Source: Longimicrobium terrae
Lineage (GTDB): Bacteria; Gemmatimonadota; Gemmatimonadetes; Longimicrobiales; Longimicrobiaceae
Direction: 5' to 3'
NCBI RefSeq assembly: GCF_014202995.1
Contig: NZ_JACHIA010000004.1
Location: 1-64,000, forward strand
Length of the DNA stretch: 64,000 nucleotides
A model generated the notes under the pieces. That model made no database searches and was not told the DNA's origin. It worked only from the letters and a program-made list of their open reading frames with translations. Shown here in pieces: positions 52,117-63,236 of this stretch. Numbering within the stretch: position 1 is the stretch's first letter; every line of letters starts with the position of its first letter. The position numbers and the translations under genes were made by a program.

Positions 52117-52474
52117 TCTTGCGATTGCCCCGATTGCGTGAAGCCGCCGGACAGGTGGACCGGCGCGAACGCGGAATCCTGCGTCGCCGGCCCGTGCCCC
52201 GCAAGGACGCGGTCCCAAGCGCCCTGATCCACGCGCCGAAAAGCCGCCACCGTGCCGCACTCCCCGCACTCCCCGCGACCTCCGCGGACCCCCGCGGCCT
52301 CCGCGTGAGATGCCCTGACCGCCCGCCACCGAGCGACACCCGGCCGTCCGCGCGCGGAAATTGGCGCACCCGTTGGCCGCGGGCGAAAATCGCACTATCT
52401 TGGACGTTCAGCTGTTTCTCCGGCGCGGCTCCGCGCCTCTCCGTGTTTCTTTCCGCACGATCCCGCTGGACCCC
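52117..52474. other. Divergent intergenic region tmk/ftsK
   Basis: No gene seen. Contains a GC-rich short-repeat tract near 52255-52310 and the ftsK promoter at 52373-52401. Confidence 0.6.
52373..52401 (+). promoter_or_regulatory. Promoter for ftsK
   Basis: TTGGCC, 17-nt spacer, TATCTT; predicted start near 52408. This rules out the upstream ATG 52361 and favours GTG 52475. Confidence 0.7.
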
Positions 52475-54955
<2,481 letters not shown>

Positions 54956-54984
54956 GTCCACGATTCTCTCCCACTGGCGTTTCT

Positions 54985-55014
54985 CCGGGCCGCTCACGTT
55001 TGTGGGTGGCCCGG
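54985..55014 (+). terminator. Hairpin after ftsK
   Basis: CCGGGCCGCTCAC (54985-54997) pairs with GTGGGTGGCCCGG (55002-55014) with two G-T pairs. ACTTATCTCC follows; moderate terminator. It marks the left edge of the lower-GC islet. Confidence 0.55.
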
Positions 55015-55073
55015 ACTTATCTCCGGGCTCGTCTCCCGTGCATCTTGCGTCTTACTCCGCAGATACGTTTCTT

Positions 55074-55124
55074 CGTTCGGCACCTCATGGTACTCCTGAG
55101 TACCGCGATCCTCTGGGCCGAACG
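55074..55124. promoter_or_regulatory. Nested inverted repeats upstream of the TIR genes
   Basis: Outer arms CGTTCGGC (55074-55081) and GCCGAACG (55117-55124) enclose GGTACTC (55089-55095) and GAGTACC (55098-55104). Possible operator or transcript hairpin for the TIR pair; no known site matched. Confidence 0.4.
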
Positions 55125-55185
55125 GTATGAATCTGGTCGACGATCTGGACGATCGTTGTAGCTGACCCCTACGCGGAAGGTGCTG

Positions 55186-55599
55186 ATGTGGAACTTCTTC
55201 ATCTCGCACGCAACTGAGGAGAAAGACGCAGTAGCCCGACCACTTGCAATCGAATTAGGAGCAAGAGGTTTCACAGTCTGGTACGACGAGTCCTCGCTTG
55301 TTATGGGAGACAGTTTACGCCGTTCGATAGATGCAGGTCTTTCTCAATCACGATTCGGCGTGGTAATTCTAAGCAGGCATTTCTTTTCGAAAGAGTGGCC
55401 ACAACGAGAGTTGGACGGTTTGGTTTCACGAGAGATCGGCGAGGGCAAAGTCATCCTGCCGGTTTGACACGAGGTCACGCGGGAAGAGGTCGTGAGCTAT
55501 TCTCCTGTATTAGCGGATCGATTGGGAGTTAGCACAAGATTGGGCATCTCCGGTGTAAGCGATGCCATTGTTCGGGCCTTCGGCGCTCCAGAAAGGTAA
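55186..55599 (+). pseudogene. TIR-domain gene interrupted by an in-frame TGA
   Basis: From ATG 55186 (GGAAGG 5 bases upstream) the frame encodes a TIR_2-type domain: FFISHATEEKDAVARPLA, FTVWYDESSLVMGDSLRRSI, FGVVILSRHFFSKEW and RELDGL with the putative catalytic Glu75. TGA at 55465-55467 stops it at residue 94. The frame then continues in good similarity (HEVTREEVVSYSPVLADRLG) to TAA at 55597. The intact neighbour has Trp at the aligned position 94 (TGG), so this looks like a TGG to TGA change. A 93-residue truncated product is possible. Confidence 0.7.
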
Positions 55600-55748
55600 A
55601 TTACTGCCTAGGCATGTTTCCCCGCAGGCTCGGGACGTAGATGCTCCCAAAGGGTAGGGATGACACCGAGGAGAACGGGTTGCGCAGGGTCTAAATCCTG
55701 TGCTTAGGACCAAGATCTTAGAGTCTCGTAAACGGATCGAGTAAGCAG

Positions 55749-56573
55749 ATGGCAGAAGTGTTTTTGTCCTATGCGTCTGAAGATCGCGATGAGATTGCGA
55801 AGCCTCTCGCGGAATTGCTGACCCAACTCGGCGTATCCGTGTGGTATGATGAGACGCAGATCAGAGTTGGCGATAGCATCCGTCGCAGTATTGACGAAGG
55901 ACTTGCGATTTGTAGGTACGGGGTTGTTGTTCTGTCGCCCACCTTCCTCTCGAAGCACCACACCCGACGTGAGTTGGATGGATTGGCGCAGAGGGAAGTG
56001 GCCGGTGAAAAGGTTATCCTGCCGATTTGGGTCGATGTGGATGTGATGGAGATACGGCGTTTCTCTCCTCCTCTCGCTGATCGAAAGGCACTGCTTTGGG
56101 CTGACGGATTGTACGCGGTTGTGACAGAACTGCTTAAAATCGTGCGTCCAGACATTCATGAGAAGTTGGTACAGAAAGCAGAGCATGGTTCGATTCCTCG
56201 AGTAGCTTCCGGCCAACAACTAGCACGGATAATCGGTGGAGCACACTTCTCATATACCATGAATGATGATTTCGAGAGCGAGGAGGAGATGGAACTCGTG
56301 AGCAGCTTCATGCAGGAGTTGCAGGACTGGAGTGATCTGTGGGGCGACTTTGATTTGCAAGATCGAATCAGAACCGAGTACCGTGTTTCCGAGTTGTTGA
56401 ATGATTTGCACCAAGCGGGTTGGACTGTCCACGCTGCCCGAAGGTCAGGGAAACGCATCATCGCTGGCGTCGAAGATGTCTGGACATGGTCTGAAGTCGC
56501 GGTAATCCGCGGAGAAGTATCGCGGGTCTCTCGCATCAATGAGGGGTTTGTAGTTGTACGCCTGCCGACCTAA
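55749..56573 (+). CDS. TIR-domain protein with C-terminal alpha/beta domain
   Basis: 274 residues. TIR domain at 1-125: VFLSYASEDRDEIAKPLA, VSVWYDETQIRVGDSIRRSI, YGVVVLSPTFLSK, RRELDGL with Glu75 in the place of the catalytic Glu of NAD-cleaving TIRs, KVILPIW. The C-terminal 140 residues start near GQQLARIIGGAHFSY and include SEEEMELVSSFMQELQDWSD, a region I know only from uncharacterised proteins. Codon use is clearly lower in GC than in the flanking genes, a sign of transfer. It follows the broken TIR gene by 149 bases; an antiphage NADase role is inference. Confidence 0.8.
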   Translation: MAEVFLSYASEDRDEIAKPLAELLTQLGVSVWYDETQIRVGDSIRRSIDEGLAICRYGVVVLSPTFLSKHHTRRELDGLAQREVAGEKVILPIWVDVDVMEIRRFSPPLADRKALLWADGLYAVVTELLKIVRPDIHEKLVQKAEHGSIPRVASGQQLARIIGGAHFSYTMNDDFESEEEMELVSSFMQELQDWSDLWGDFDLQDRIRTEYRVSELLNDLHQAGWTVHAARRSGKRIIAGVEDVWTWSEVAVIRGEVSRVSRINEGFVVVRLPT

Positions 56574-56599
56574 TCACCTCCGACCCTCCATTCTGACCG

Positions 56600-58489
56600 A
56601 TGTCCACTGTTGATGAAGCGCGCCTGAGCCGGCTCGCCGACTTCGCGCGCACGCACCCGTCGCGCTACCGCACGCGCGTGGCGCTGCTCGCCGTGCTGGG
56701 CTACGCGTACCTGCTCGGCGCGCTGCTGATTCTGGGGCTGATCACCGTGGTGATCTTCGTCACGCTGTACCGGTTTCGGCTTGCAAGCGCCGGAATCAAG
56801 CTGGGGATCGGGCTGCTGTGGCTGATGGGATTGGCCCTGCGCGCGCTCTGGATCCGCCTGCAGCCGCCCACGGGGATGCCGCTGACGCGCGAGAACGCGC
56901 CGGCGCTGATGGACGAGATCGAGCGCATGCGCGTGGCCACCGGCGCCGGCCCGCTGCACCAGGTGCTGCTGACGGAAGACCTGAACGCCAGCGTCATGCA
57001 GCTGCCGCGGCTGGGCATCTTTGGCTGGTACCGCAACTATCTGCAGCTCGGGCTGCCGCTGCTGGCCAGCATGACGACGGACGAGTTCCGCGCGGTGCTG
57101 GCCCACGAGTTCGGCCACATCTCCGGGCGGCACAGCCGGTTCGGCACCTGGCTGCACCGCGTGTCGGCCACGTGGCACCGCGTGGACGCCGAACTGCGCG
57201 AGCGGCCGCACGGGGCGCAGTTCATCTTCACCAAGTTCTTTGCCTGGTACGCGCCGTACTTCGCCAGCTACTGCGCCGTGCTGTCGCGCCAGCAGGAGTT
57301 CGAGGCGGACCGCGCGGCCGCCGCCGCGGCGGGAAAGGATGCGGCCGCGGCCGCGCTCTGCCGCATTGCCGTGGCCGACATGTACCTGGGAACCACCTTC
57401 TGGCCCCGCGTCTTCCGCGACACGCGGCAGCAGCCCACGCCGCCCGCCGGCATCTACCGCCGCCTGTGGCAGGAGTCGCGCGCCGCCGTCGCCGAGCCGC
57501 GCGCGGACCAGTGGCTGCGCGGCTCGCTGGGCGCCCCCACCGCGCCGTGGGATTCGCACCCGTCGCTCGCCGAGCGCCTGGCCGCGCTGTCCGCCACCGC
57601 GCCCGTGCCCCCGCCGGTGGAGGTGTCGGCGGCGGACGCGCTGCTGGGCTCGGCGGCGGACCGGTGGGTAGAGCCCATGAGCCGGTCGTGGGAGTCCGCC
57701 GTGGACGTCGCGTGGCGCGAAAGGCATCAGCAGTTCCTCCGCAACCAGGAGCGGCTGTCCGCGCTGGAGGCAAAGGGCTTCCTCGTTCCGCTGGCGGGAG
57801 ACGAGGAGCTGGAGCGGATCCGCCTGGTGCACGAGGTGCGGGGGATGGACGATGCCGTGCCGCTGATGCAGGCGTTTGTGGACCGGGGCGAGCAGAACGC
57901 GGAGGTGCACTACAATCTGGGCGAGGCGCTGCTGGATCGCGGCGACGAGGCCGGGCTGGCACACCTGCAGACGGCGATGGAGCTGGAGTCTGGCTTCATC
58001 ATCGAGGGATGCGCGATCATTGCCAGTTACCTGGCCGGCGCGGGGCGGCCGGACGAGGCGGTGCCGTACCGCGCGTGGGCGGAGCAGCACGCCCGGGTGC
58101 TCAACGTGGCGCACGAGGAGCGCCTGACCACCAACCTGCGTGCGGGCGACCGCTTTCTGCCGCACGGGCTGGATGCGGATCAGCTCCAGGCGCTGCGGAC
58201 CGCGCTGGCGATGGTGGGCGGCATCAAGCGGGCGGTCCTGGTGCGCAAGGAGGTGTCGGCCATGCCGGAGGTGCCGCACTGGATCATCTTCGTCACGCGC
58301 TCCGGGCTGCGGTGGAGGTCGGACTCGGAAGCCGCGGGCGCGCTGATCGAGCGGGTGCTGCACGCCTGCGAGCCGCTGGGCGGCACGCAGATCGTCGCCA
58401 CGGCGGAGGCGCAGTACAAGCGGATGGCGCGAAAGGCGGCCAAGGTCCCCGGCTCCGAGGTGTATCCCGCGCTCGGCAAGCGGCGCTGA
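56600..58489 (+). CDS. M48 family membrane metalloprotease with C-terminal TPR-like region
   Basis: 629 residues. Two N-terminal helices (about 27-60 and 66-85) anchor it. The peptidase domain has HEFGH (169-173), zinc ligands His169 and His173 with Glu170, and the third ligand Glu in EFEADRAAA, as in HtpX-like proteases. The last 200 residues form helical repeats (DDAVPLMQAFVDRGEQNAEV; YNLGEALLDRGDEAGLAHLQ) and a final alpha/beta segment. Back to high-GC codon use, so it lies outside the TIR islet. Likely membrane protein quality control. Confidence 0.9.
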   Translation: MSTVDEARLSRLADFARTHPSRYRTRVALLAVLGYAYLLGALLILGLITVVIFVTLYRFRLASAGIKLGIGLLWLMGLALRALWIRLQPPTGMPLTRENAPALMDEIERMRVATGAGPLHQVLLTEDLNASVMQLPRLGIFGWYRNYLQLGLPLLASMTTDEFRAVLAHEFGHISGRHSRFGTWLHRVSATWHRVDAELRERPHGAQFIFTKFFAWYAPYFASYCAVLSRQQEFEADRAAAAAAGKDAAAAALCRIAVADMYLGTTFWPRVFRDTRQQPTPPAGIYRRLWQESRAAVAEPRADQWLRGSLGAPTAPWDSHPSLAERLAALSATAPVPPPVEVSAADALLGSAADRWVEPMSRSWESAVDVAWRERHQQFLRNQERLSALEAKGFLVPLAGDEELERIRLVHEVRGMDDAVPLMQAFVDRGEQNAEVHYNLGEALLDRGDEAGLAHLQTAMELESGFIIEGCAIIASYLAGAGRPDEAVPYRAWAEQHARVLNVAHEERLTTNLRAGDRFLPHGLDADQLQALRTALAMVGGIKRAVLVRKEVSAMPEVPHWIIFVTRSGLRWRSDSEAAGALIERVLHACEPLGGTQIVATAEAQYKRMARKAAKVPGSEVYPALGKRR

Positions 58490-58803
58490 TCCGCATCCGA
58501 TCTCGTTCGAGCCCCGGCACGCGGAGAAACCGTACTGGCCGAACGGTCTGATCCGCCACAGAGACCTGTCCGGTCTGTCCGCCCGCGGCAGTCGTCTGAC
58601 GGTTCCTCCGCCGTTCGGGAAACGCGCCGCACACGATGACGAAGAGCCCTTTCCCGCACCCCGGGAGAGGGCTTTTCACGTCCACGGAAACCGCTTCGGA
58701 ACGAGTGCAAAGTTGGGCTGCCGCTTCGGCTTATCTTCGGCTAATCTTGGATCGCGGGTGATGGCCCGCAGCACTCCAGAGCCGCAGACGAAGGGATCGA
58801 ACG
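58490..58803. other. Gap between the M48 gene and the beta-helix gene
   Basis: No gene. Holds the terminator at 58645-58676 and a duplicated CGGCT(T/A)ATCTT near 58725-58747. Confidence 0.6.
58645..58676 (+). terminator. Terminator downstream of the M48 gene
   Basis: AGCCCTTTCCCG (58645-58656) pairs with CGGGAGAGGGCT (58662-58673), one G-T pair, followed by TTTT. Confidence 0.85.
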
Positions 58804-60381
58804 ATGCCGACCTACGAAGGAACCATTCGCGACACCGGTGGAGCCGTATTCGACGTGCGCAGCTCGATTTACGCGGGTGGCGCCACAGGCAACGGTGTGA
58901 CGAACGATACGGCCGCCATTCAGGCCGCGGTGAACGCCGCCGCGCTGGTGCGGGGCACGGTTCTCATCCCGCCCGGCACCTACGTGGTGACCTCCATCAT
59001 CCTGGCGCCCGGCATCCGGGTCAGCGGCTACGGCGCCACGCTGCTGCGCCCGGCCAGCCAGCCCAACTTCACCCGCACCCTGTCTGTCCCGGAAAGCGGC
59101 ACGGGGTCGTGGGGCGGCGCCACCGATTCGGCGCCGCTGGTCATCGAGGGGCTCACCATCGACGGCAACTCGGCCAACCAGGGGGCGTACCGCAACTACG
59201 AGCAGCAGCAGTCGCACCTGATCTTTCTGTCCGCGGACGGCGCGCAGGCCGGGCGGCTGCGCGCCACCCTGCGTGACCTGGTGCTCAAGAACTCCGTCGC
59301 GGACGGGGTGCAGATCTACCGCAACGTCGACGCGCAGATCGTGGACTGCCGCGCGGACGACTGCTTCCGGGGCGGCGTGGTGGTGGGCGGGGGATACACC
59401 ATCGTTCAGGTGCAGAACCTGATCACCACCGGCAAGACGGACCGCACGGGCATCGACATCGAGCCGGACGGGGCGGGGTACGGAAACACGCTGGCCACCC
59501 GGATCACGCTCGACGGGCTGGTGCTGGACGGCGACTTCGACATCGCGGTCCGGACGGGCTCCACCGTCCTGGTCAACGATGTCATCAGCGGGCCGGCCTT
59601 CTACCTGGAGGCGGCCGCGGATTCCACCGTCCGCATCAGCAACTCGCGCTTTCAGCTGGATGCGGGAGGCGCCACCATCGTGTTCCCGCACGACGTGGCC
59701 TTTGAGGACTGCAAGTTCGAACTCGCCGCGGGCACGCGCGCCATCAACGTCCAGTGGAACGGGCTGGGCGCCGCGCCGGAGCACCAGCGGCTGCGCTTTC
59801 GCGACTGCGATTTCACCGCGGCGGCGAGCGTGGCCACGGCGGGCACCGCCGTCGCCATCCACACCGAGCCGGACTACCCGGCCCGCGACAACCAGCTGTA
59901 CGTGGAGGGCGGCTCCGTCTCCGGCGGGTACGGGACGGCGATGCAGATGGGGCAGGGCGGCATCTGGATCGTCAAGGACGTGGAGATCAACGCGGCCACC
60001 GCGTTCGACTGGAACGCGCGCAACACGGACTTCGGCGACCTGACGCACGGCCGCATCCGCATCGAGCGGGTGTTCTTCAACGGCACCAGGTACATGCACG
60101 TGGCCAACCGCAGCACGGCCAACGTGCTTGACCAGCGCGACGTGCTGCTGGAAGAGGCGCAGAACGTCATCACCTCCAGCTACGGGCTGCAGGACAACCA
60201 GTACCGCGGCGGCCGGCTGATCCGCGTCGCCTCGTCGCCCATCGGACGCTCGGTGCCCGGCTTCATCGGGGACGTGGCGCGCCTCACCCCGCCGGCTGCG
60301 GGGACGGCGTACGAGTGGGTGTGCACGGCCAGCTCGGAAACGGCCGCCACCTGGAAGCTGGTGACCTCCGTCGCGGCGTAG
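58804..60381 (+). CDS. Right-handed beta-helix protein (pectate lyase superfamily)
   Basis: 525 residues. It opens with the Pectate_lyase_3-type signature DVRSSIYAGGATGNGVTNDTAAIQAAVNAA, then GTVLIPPGTYVVTSIILAPGIRVSGYGATL, followed by a series of short beta rungs (LVIEGLTIDGNSAN, ATLRDLVLKNS, GVQIYRNVDAQIVDC and others). The C terminus leaves the helix near 490. There is no signal peptide, unlike secreted pectin lyases. It may be a surface or phage-derived tailspike-like protein, or exported by another route. No catalytic residues assigned. Confidence 0.8.
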   Translation: MPTYEGTIRDTGGAVFDVRSSIYAGGATGNGVTNDTAAIQAAVNAAALVRGTVLIPPGTYVVTSIILAPGIRVSGYGATLLRPASQPNFTRTLSVPESGTGSWGGATDSAPLVIEGLTIDGNSANQGAYRNYEQQQSHLIFLSADGAQAGRLRATLRDLVLKNSVADGVQIYRNVDAQIVDCRADDCFRGGVVVGGGYTIVQVQNLITTGKTDRTGIDIEPDGAGYGNTLATRITLDGLVLDGDFDIAVRTGSTVLVNDVISGPAFYLEAAADSTVRISNSRFQLDAGGATIVFPHDVAFEDCKFELAAGTRAINVQWNGLGAAPEHQRLRFRDCDFTAAASVATAGTAVAIHTEPDYPARDNQLYVEGGSVSGGYGTAMQMGQGGIWIVKDVEINAATAFDWNARNTDFGDLTHGRIRIERVFFNGTRYMHVANRSTANVLDQRDVLLEEAQNVITSSYGLQDNQYRGGRLIRVASSPIGRSVPGFIGDVARLTPPAAGTAYEWVCTASSETAATWKLVTSVAA

Positions 60382-60408
60382 GCCAGCACTCCGCGATCGG
60401 ATGAACAA

Positions 60409-60437
60409 AGGGGCCGGTGCGCACTGCACCGGCCCCT
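60409..60437 (+). terminator. Hairpin after the beta-helix gene
   Basis: AGGGGCCGGTGC (60409-60420) pairs perfectly with GCACCGGCCCCT (60426-60437), loop GCACT; followed by CTCTCTGCG. Confidence 0.7.
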
Positions 60438-60589
60438 CTCTGCGTGCGGGCCGGCGCCATTCCGGGTGCGATCAGAGGCGCCGGAACATCCGGATCTGCT
60501 CCCGTGGCACAATCCCCGCTCCAGTTTCGCGCCGAGGCGGGGATCCGTTTCCATCGATCCTCCACAACGGCATGGACGGAGGGAGCGAC

Positions 60590-61150
60590 TTGTTCAGAGC
60601 ACGAGTTCTTTGGGTGATGGGGTGCGCGGCGGTGCTGGCTTCGGCGGCGTGCGCCAGCGGCGGCGGATCGGGGGCCTCGCGCCCGAACACCAGTCCGGGC
60701 GGGGTGGAGACGCGGGTGGATCCGGCGTCGCCCAACGTGCAGTACGTGGGTCGCGAGCAGCGGGTGACGGAAAACGGGCAGAACACCAGCTACTTTCTGC
60801 GCAGCTTTCGCAACAAGACCTCGGGCGCGGTGTCGCACCAGCTGTACGTGACGGACCGCTACCGGGCGCGCGAGTACCGCAACTGGGCGCGCGCGTCGGG
60901 GCCGGGAAGCCAGACGCTGCAGTACGTGGCCATCAGCCGCGACGTGGAGCAGTGCGGCGACACGGCCGGCTGCCCGCGCGTGGAGGCGTTCGGCGTCACG
61001 CTGCCGCACGCGGCGCTCACCCGCGCGGCCGCGGCCGGCTACACGGTGCGCGTGTCCACGCGAGGCGGCAGAACGGTTTCGCTGCCCATTCCCGGCGCGG
61101 TGGTGCAGGCGCAGCTTCAGGCCATCGCACAGCCGCTGCCCCGCTCCTGA
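60590..61150 (+). CDS. Small lipoprotein of unknown function
   Basis: 186 residues from TTG 60590, chosen because GGAGGGAG (60577-60584) lies 5 bases before it; ATG 60572 would overlap that site. The signal RVLWVMGCAAVLASAAC ends in an ASAAC lipobox, so it is an anchored lipoprotein. The mature part is beta-rich, with two Cys (QCGDTAGC) likely paired. Motifs such as QLYVTDRYRAREYRNW are not tied to a known family. Monocistronic as far as can be seen. Confidence 0.7.
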   Translation: MFRARVLWVMGCAAVLASAACASGGGSGASRPNTSPGGVETRVDPASPNVQYVGREQRVTENGQNTSYFLRSFRNKTSGAVSHQLYVTDRYRAREYRNWARASGPGSQTLQYVAISRDVEQCGDTAGCPRVEAFGVTLPHAALTRAAAAGYTVRVSTRGGRTVSLPIPGAVVQAQLQAIAQPLPRS

Positions 61151-61177
61151 TCCGCGCAGTCCGCGCTTTCGGTTGAT

Positions 61178-61211
61178 GAACGGCGGTCGAGCGGTTGATC
61201 GGCCGCCGTTC
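61178..61211 (+). terminator. Hairpin after the small lipoprotein gene
   Basis: GAACGGCGG (61178-61186) pairs with CCGCCGTTC (61203-61211) over a 16-base loop. No T-run, so weak. Confidence 0.4.
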
Positions 61212-61254
61212 GCGGTTCATCCGCCGGCGGAGGTCGGGGTAGATGCGCGACGTG

Positions 61255-61281
61255 GATGATGATGATGATGATGATGATGAT
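61255..61281. repeat. (GAT)9 microsatellite
   Basis: Nine perfect GAT units in non-coding DNA. Confidence 0.9.
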
Positions 61282-61568
61282 CAGCGGCGGTCGATGGTGG
61301 ATGCGAACCGTCGGTGGGAGATCGTCGACGATGGCGGGTCGAGCGTGAAACCGGGATCATCATCGAAGATCATCGACGCCGGTCATCGATCATCCGTTCT
61401 CCCTCGATGATGCCCGATCCTGCATCCTGGATGGGCGATGCCGGAGCCGGAGACCACGGGCGGCGAATGCGCGGCGGGGCTGGCGATTGACCCGGCAGGA
61501 ACGCAGGTTGCTTCGGCCGGGTATCCACGACCGAGGTCCTGAACCGAATTCCATCGAGTAGACGATAG

Positions 61569-62495
61569 ATGATCAAGCTTCACTCCCGCGCCACGCTCGC
61601 CCTCGCGGCCATGACGCTGGCCGCCTGCGGAGGCCGTGAAAGCAGCGCGGCTCCCGGCGACACCCCGGCCGAAACTCGTCCCGAGTCCGCCGCGCCGGCC
61701 CCGCAGGGCACCGCGCCGCAGACCGTGACGGCCGCGGGCGAAGGCGCGCAGGCCGGGGTCGCGGGCGCGGCGGAGGGAACCGCGCTTCCCGCCGGAACCG
61801 CCGCCACCCCGGTGACGGCTCCGGGCGCCGCGACGGTCCCCGGCGGCGCATCCGCCGCTCCGGTCAAGCCGGCGGCATCGACCGCCGCGCCGGCGCCGGC
61901 CAAGAGCCAGGACCGCGCGGCGCAGATCCTGGCGGGCGCGGAGCGGGCGGCCAACGGCATCCGCTCGCTGGAGGCGGACTTCACGCAGTCGCTCACGGTG
62001 CCGCTGCTCAACAACAGCCAGCGCAGCACGGGCAAGCTGTACCAGCGCAAGCCGGACCGCTTTCTGATGCGCTTCAGCGATCCGCAGGGCGACGTGATCG
62101 TGGCGGACGGGCAGCACTTCTGGCTGTACTATCCCAGCAGCGACCGCACCCAGGTGGTGCGCACCAGCATTGCCGCGGGCGGGCAGGCGGTGGACCTGCA
62201 GGCGCAGTTCCTGTCCAACCCCAACCAGCGCTTCGTGGCCACGCTGGTGGGCGAGGAAAGCGTAAGCGGCCGCCCGGCGTACGTGCTGACGCTGGTTCCG
62301 CGCGGCGCCTCGGCGTACAAGCTGCTCAAGATCTGGGTGGACCGCGAAGATTCCATCGTCCGCCGGTTCGAGATGACGGAGGAGAACAACTCGGTCCGCC
62401 GCGTGGACCTGCGGAACGTGCGCACCAACCACGCGCTGGCCGACAACCTGTTCACCTTTACGCCCCCCGCCGGCGCCCGCGTGTTCGATCAGTAG
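61569..62495 (+). CDS. LolA-domain lipoprotein
   Basis: 308 residues. The signal peptide ends in a TLAAC lipobox (Cys20), then an Ala/Pro/Thr-rich linker of about 90 residues, then the LolA fold: ILAGAERAANGIRSLEADFTQSL, STGKLYQRKPDRFLMRFSDP, VADGQHFWLYYPSSDRTQVV, DREDSIVRRFEMTEENNSV. LolA is normally a soluble periplasmic lipoprotein carrier. The lipobox and long tether suggest a membrane-anchored version that could act more like LolB, or a specialised carrier. Ends at a strong terminator shared with the DsbA-like gene. Confidence 0.85.
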   Translation: MIKLHSRATLALAAMTLAACGGRESSAAPGDTPAETRPESAAPAPQGTAPQTVTAAGEGAQAGVAGAAEGTALPAGTAATPVTAPGAATVPGGASAAPVKPAASTAAPAPAKSQDRAAQILAGAERAANGIRSLEADFTQSLTVPLLNNSQRSTGKLYQRKPDRFLMRFSDPQGDVIVADGQHFWLYYPSSDRTQVVRTSIAAGGQAVDLQAQFLSNPNQRFVATLVGEESVSGRPAYVLTLVPRGASAYKLLKIWVDREDSIVRRFEMTEENNSVRRVDLRNVRTNHALADNLFTFTPPAGARVFDQ

Positions 62496-62518
62496 CACGC
62501 GCCTGACGGAAACAGAAA

Positions 62519-62555
62519 GGCCGCCCGCGCGACTGTCGCGCGGGCGGCCATTTTC
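62519..62555. terminator. Terminator between convergent genes
   Basis: GGCCGCCCGCGCGA (62519-62532) pairs perfectly with TCGCGCGGGCGGCC (62536-62549), loop CTG, followed by ATTTTC on the plus strand and TTTC on the minus. Confidence 0.9.
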
Positions 62556-62577
62556 GTTCGCTCCGGAATCCCGGAAG

Positions 62578-63234
62578 TTACCGGGCTCCGGAGATCATCG
62601 AGTCCAGTTCCGCCTCGCTGATGGCGCCGGAGTACAGGCGGCCGTTCACGATCAGGCTGGGCGTGCCCGGCAGTTCGAGCTTGGCGGCCGTCCTGGCGTC
62701 CGCCTCTACCCGTGCGCGGGCGGCCGGGCCCGCGACGCAGCGGTTGAAGGCGATCGTGTCTGCCACGCCCGCCGCCGTCGCGAACCGCGCCCACGGGCGC
62801 TCGCCGATGGAGTCCTGATTGGCGAAGAGCAGGTCGTGGTATTCCGCAAAGCGCCCCTGTTCGCCCGCGCACTCGGCCGCGGTGCCGGCAGCGACCGCGT
62901 GCGTGTGCTGCGCGAGGGGGAAGTGCCGGTAGACCACGCGAAAACGGTTCGGCTGGCGGGCCTGCATGTCCCGGATCGTCTTGCTGAGCCCCGCGCAGAA
63001 CGGGCACTGAAAGTCCGAGAACTCCACGATGGTGACCGGTGCATCCGCGCTTCCCAGCGCGGCGCCAGTCTGCGCGTACTGCTTCCAGTTGCGGATCGTG
63101 CGGGGCCCCTGCTCGCGCGCCTGCCCGGAGTTTGGCGGAAAGAAGTTGTTCCGCACCGCCATCCCGGTCACCGCCAGTGCGCACAGGACCATAAGCCCCG
63201 TCGCCAGGTTGGACACGATGTTCTTGGTGGACAT
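62578..63234 (-). CDS. DsbA-family thioredoxin-fold oxidoreductase, membrane anchored
   Basis: 218 residues: an N-terminal helix (about 8-27) anchors a periplasmic thioredoxin domain. VTIVEFSDFQCPFC places the redox pair at Cys77/Cys80; VVYRHFPLAQHTHAVAAGTAAECAGEQGRFAEYHDLLF and LPGTPSLIVNGR with the cis-Pro are typical of the DsbA/Thioredoxin_4 group. It likely oxidises or isomerises disulfides, or reduces exported targets. Starts 3 bases after the stop of the upstream propeller gene, so they are coupled. Confidence 0.9.
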   Translation of the reverse strand: MSTKNIVSNLATGLMVLCALAVTGMAVRNNFFPPNSGQAREQGPRTIRNWKQYAQTGAALGSADAPVTIVEFSDFQCPFCAGLSKTIRDMQARQPNRFRVVYRHFPLAQHTHAVAAGTAAECAGEQGRFAEYHDLLFANQDSIGERPWARFATAAGVADTIAFNRCVAGPAARARVEADARTAAKLELPGTPSLIVNGRLYSGAISEAELDSMISGAR

Positions 63235-63236
63235 CT

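Larger units (their letters stand above)
61151..61568. other. Gap before the LolA-type gene
   Basis: No gene seen. Contains a hairpin (61178-61211) and a GAT trinucleotide tract (61255-61281) in GATC/GATG-rich sequence. Confidence 0.6.

Noticed and set aside
55600-55748. tRNA-like T-arm (GCAGGGTCTAAATCCTGTGC) between the TIR genes
   Set aside because: No acceptor, D or anticodon arms can be drawn around it, and the loop does not match the TTC consensus.
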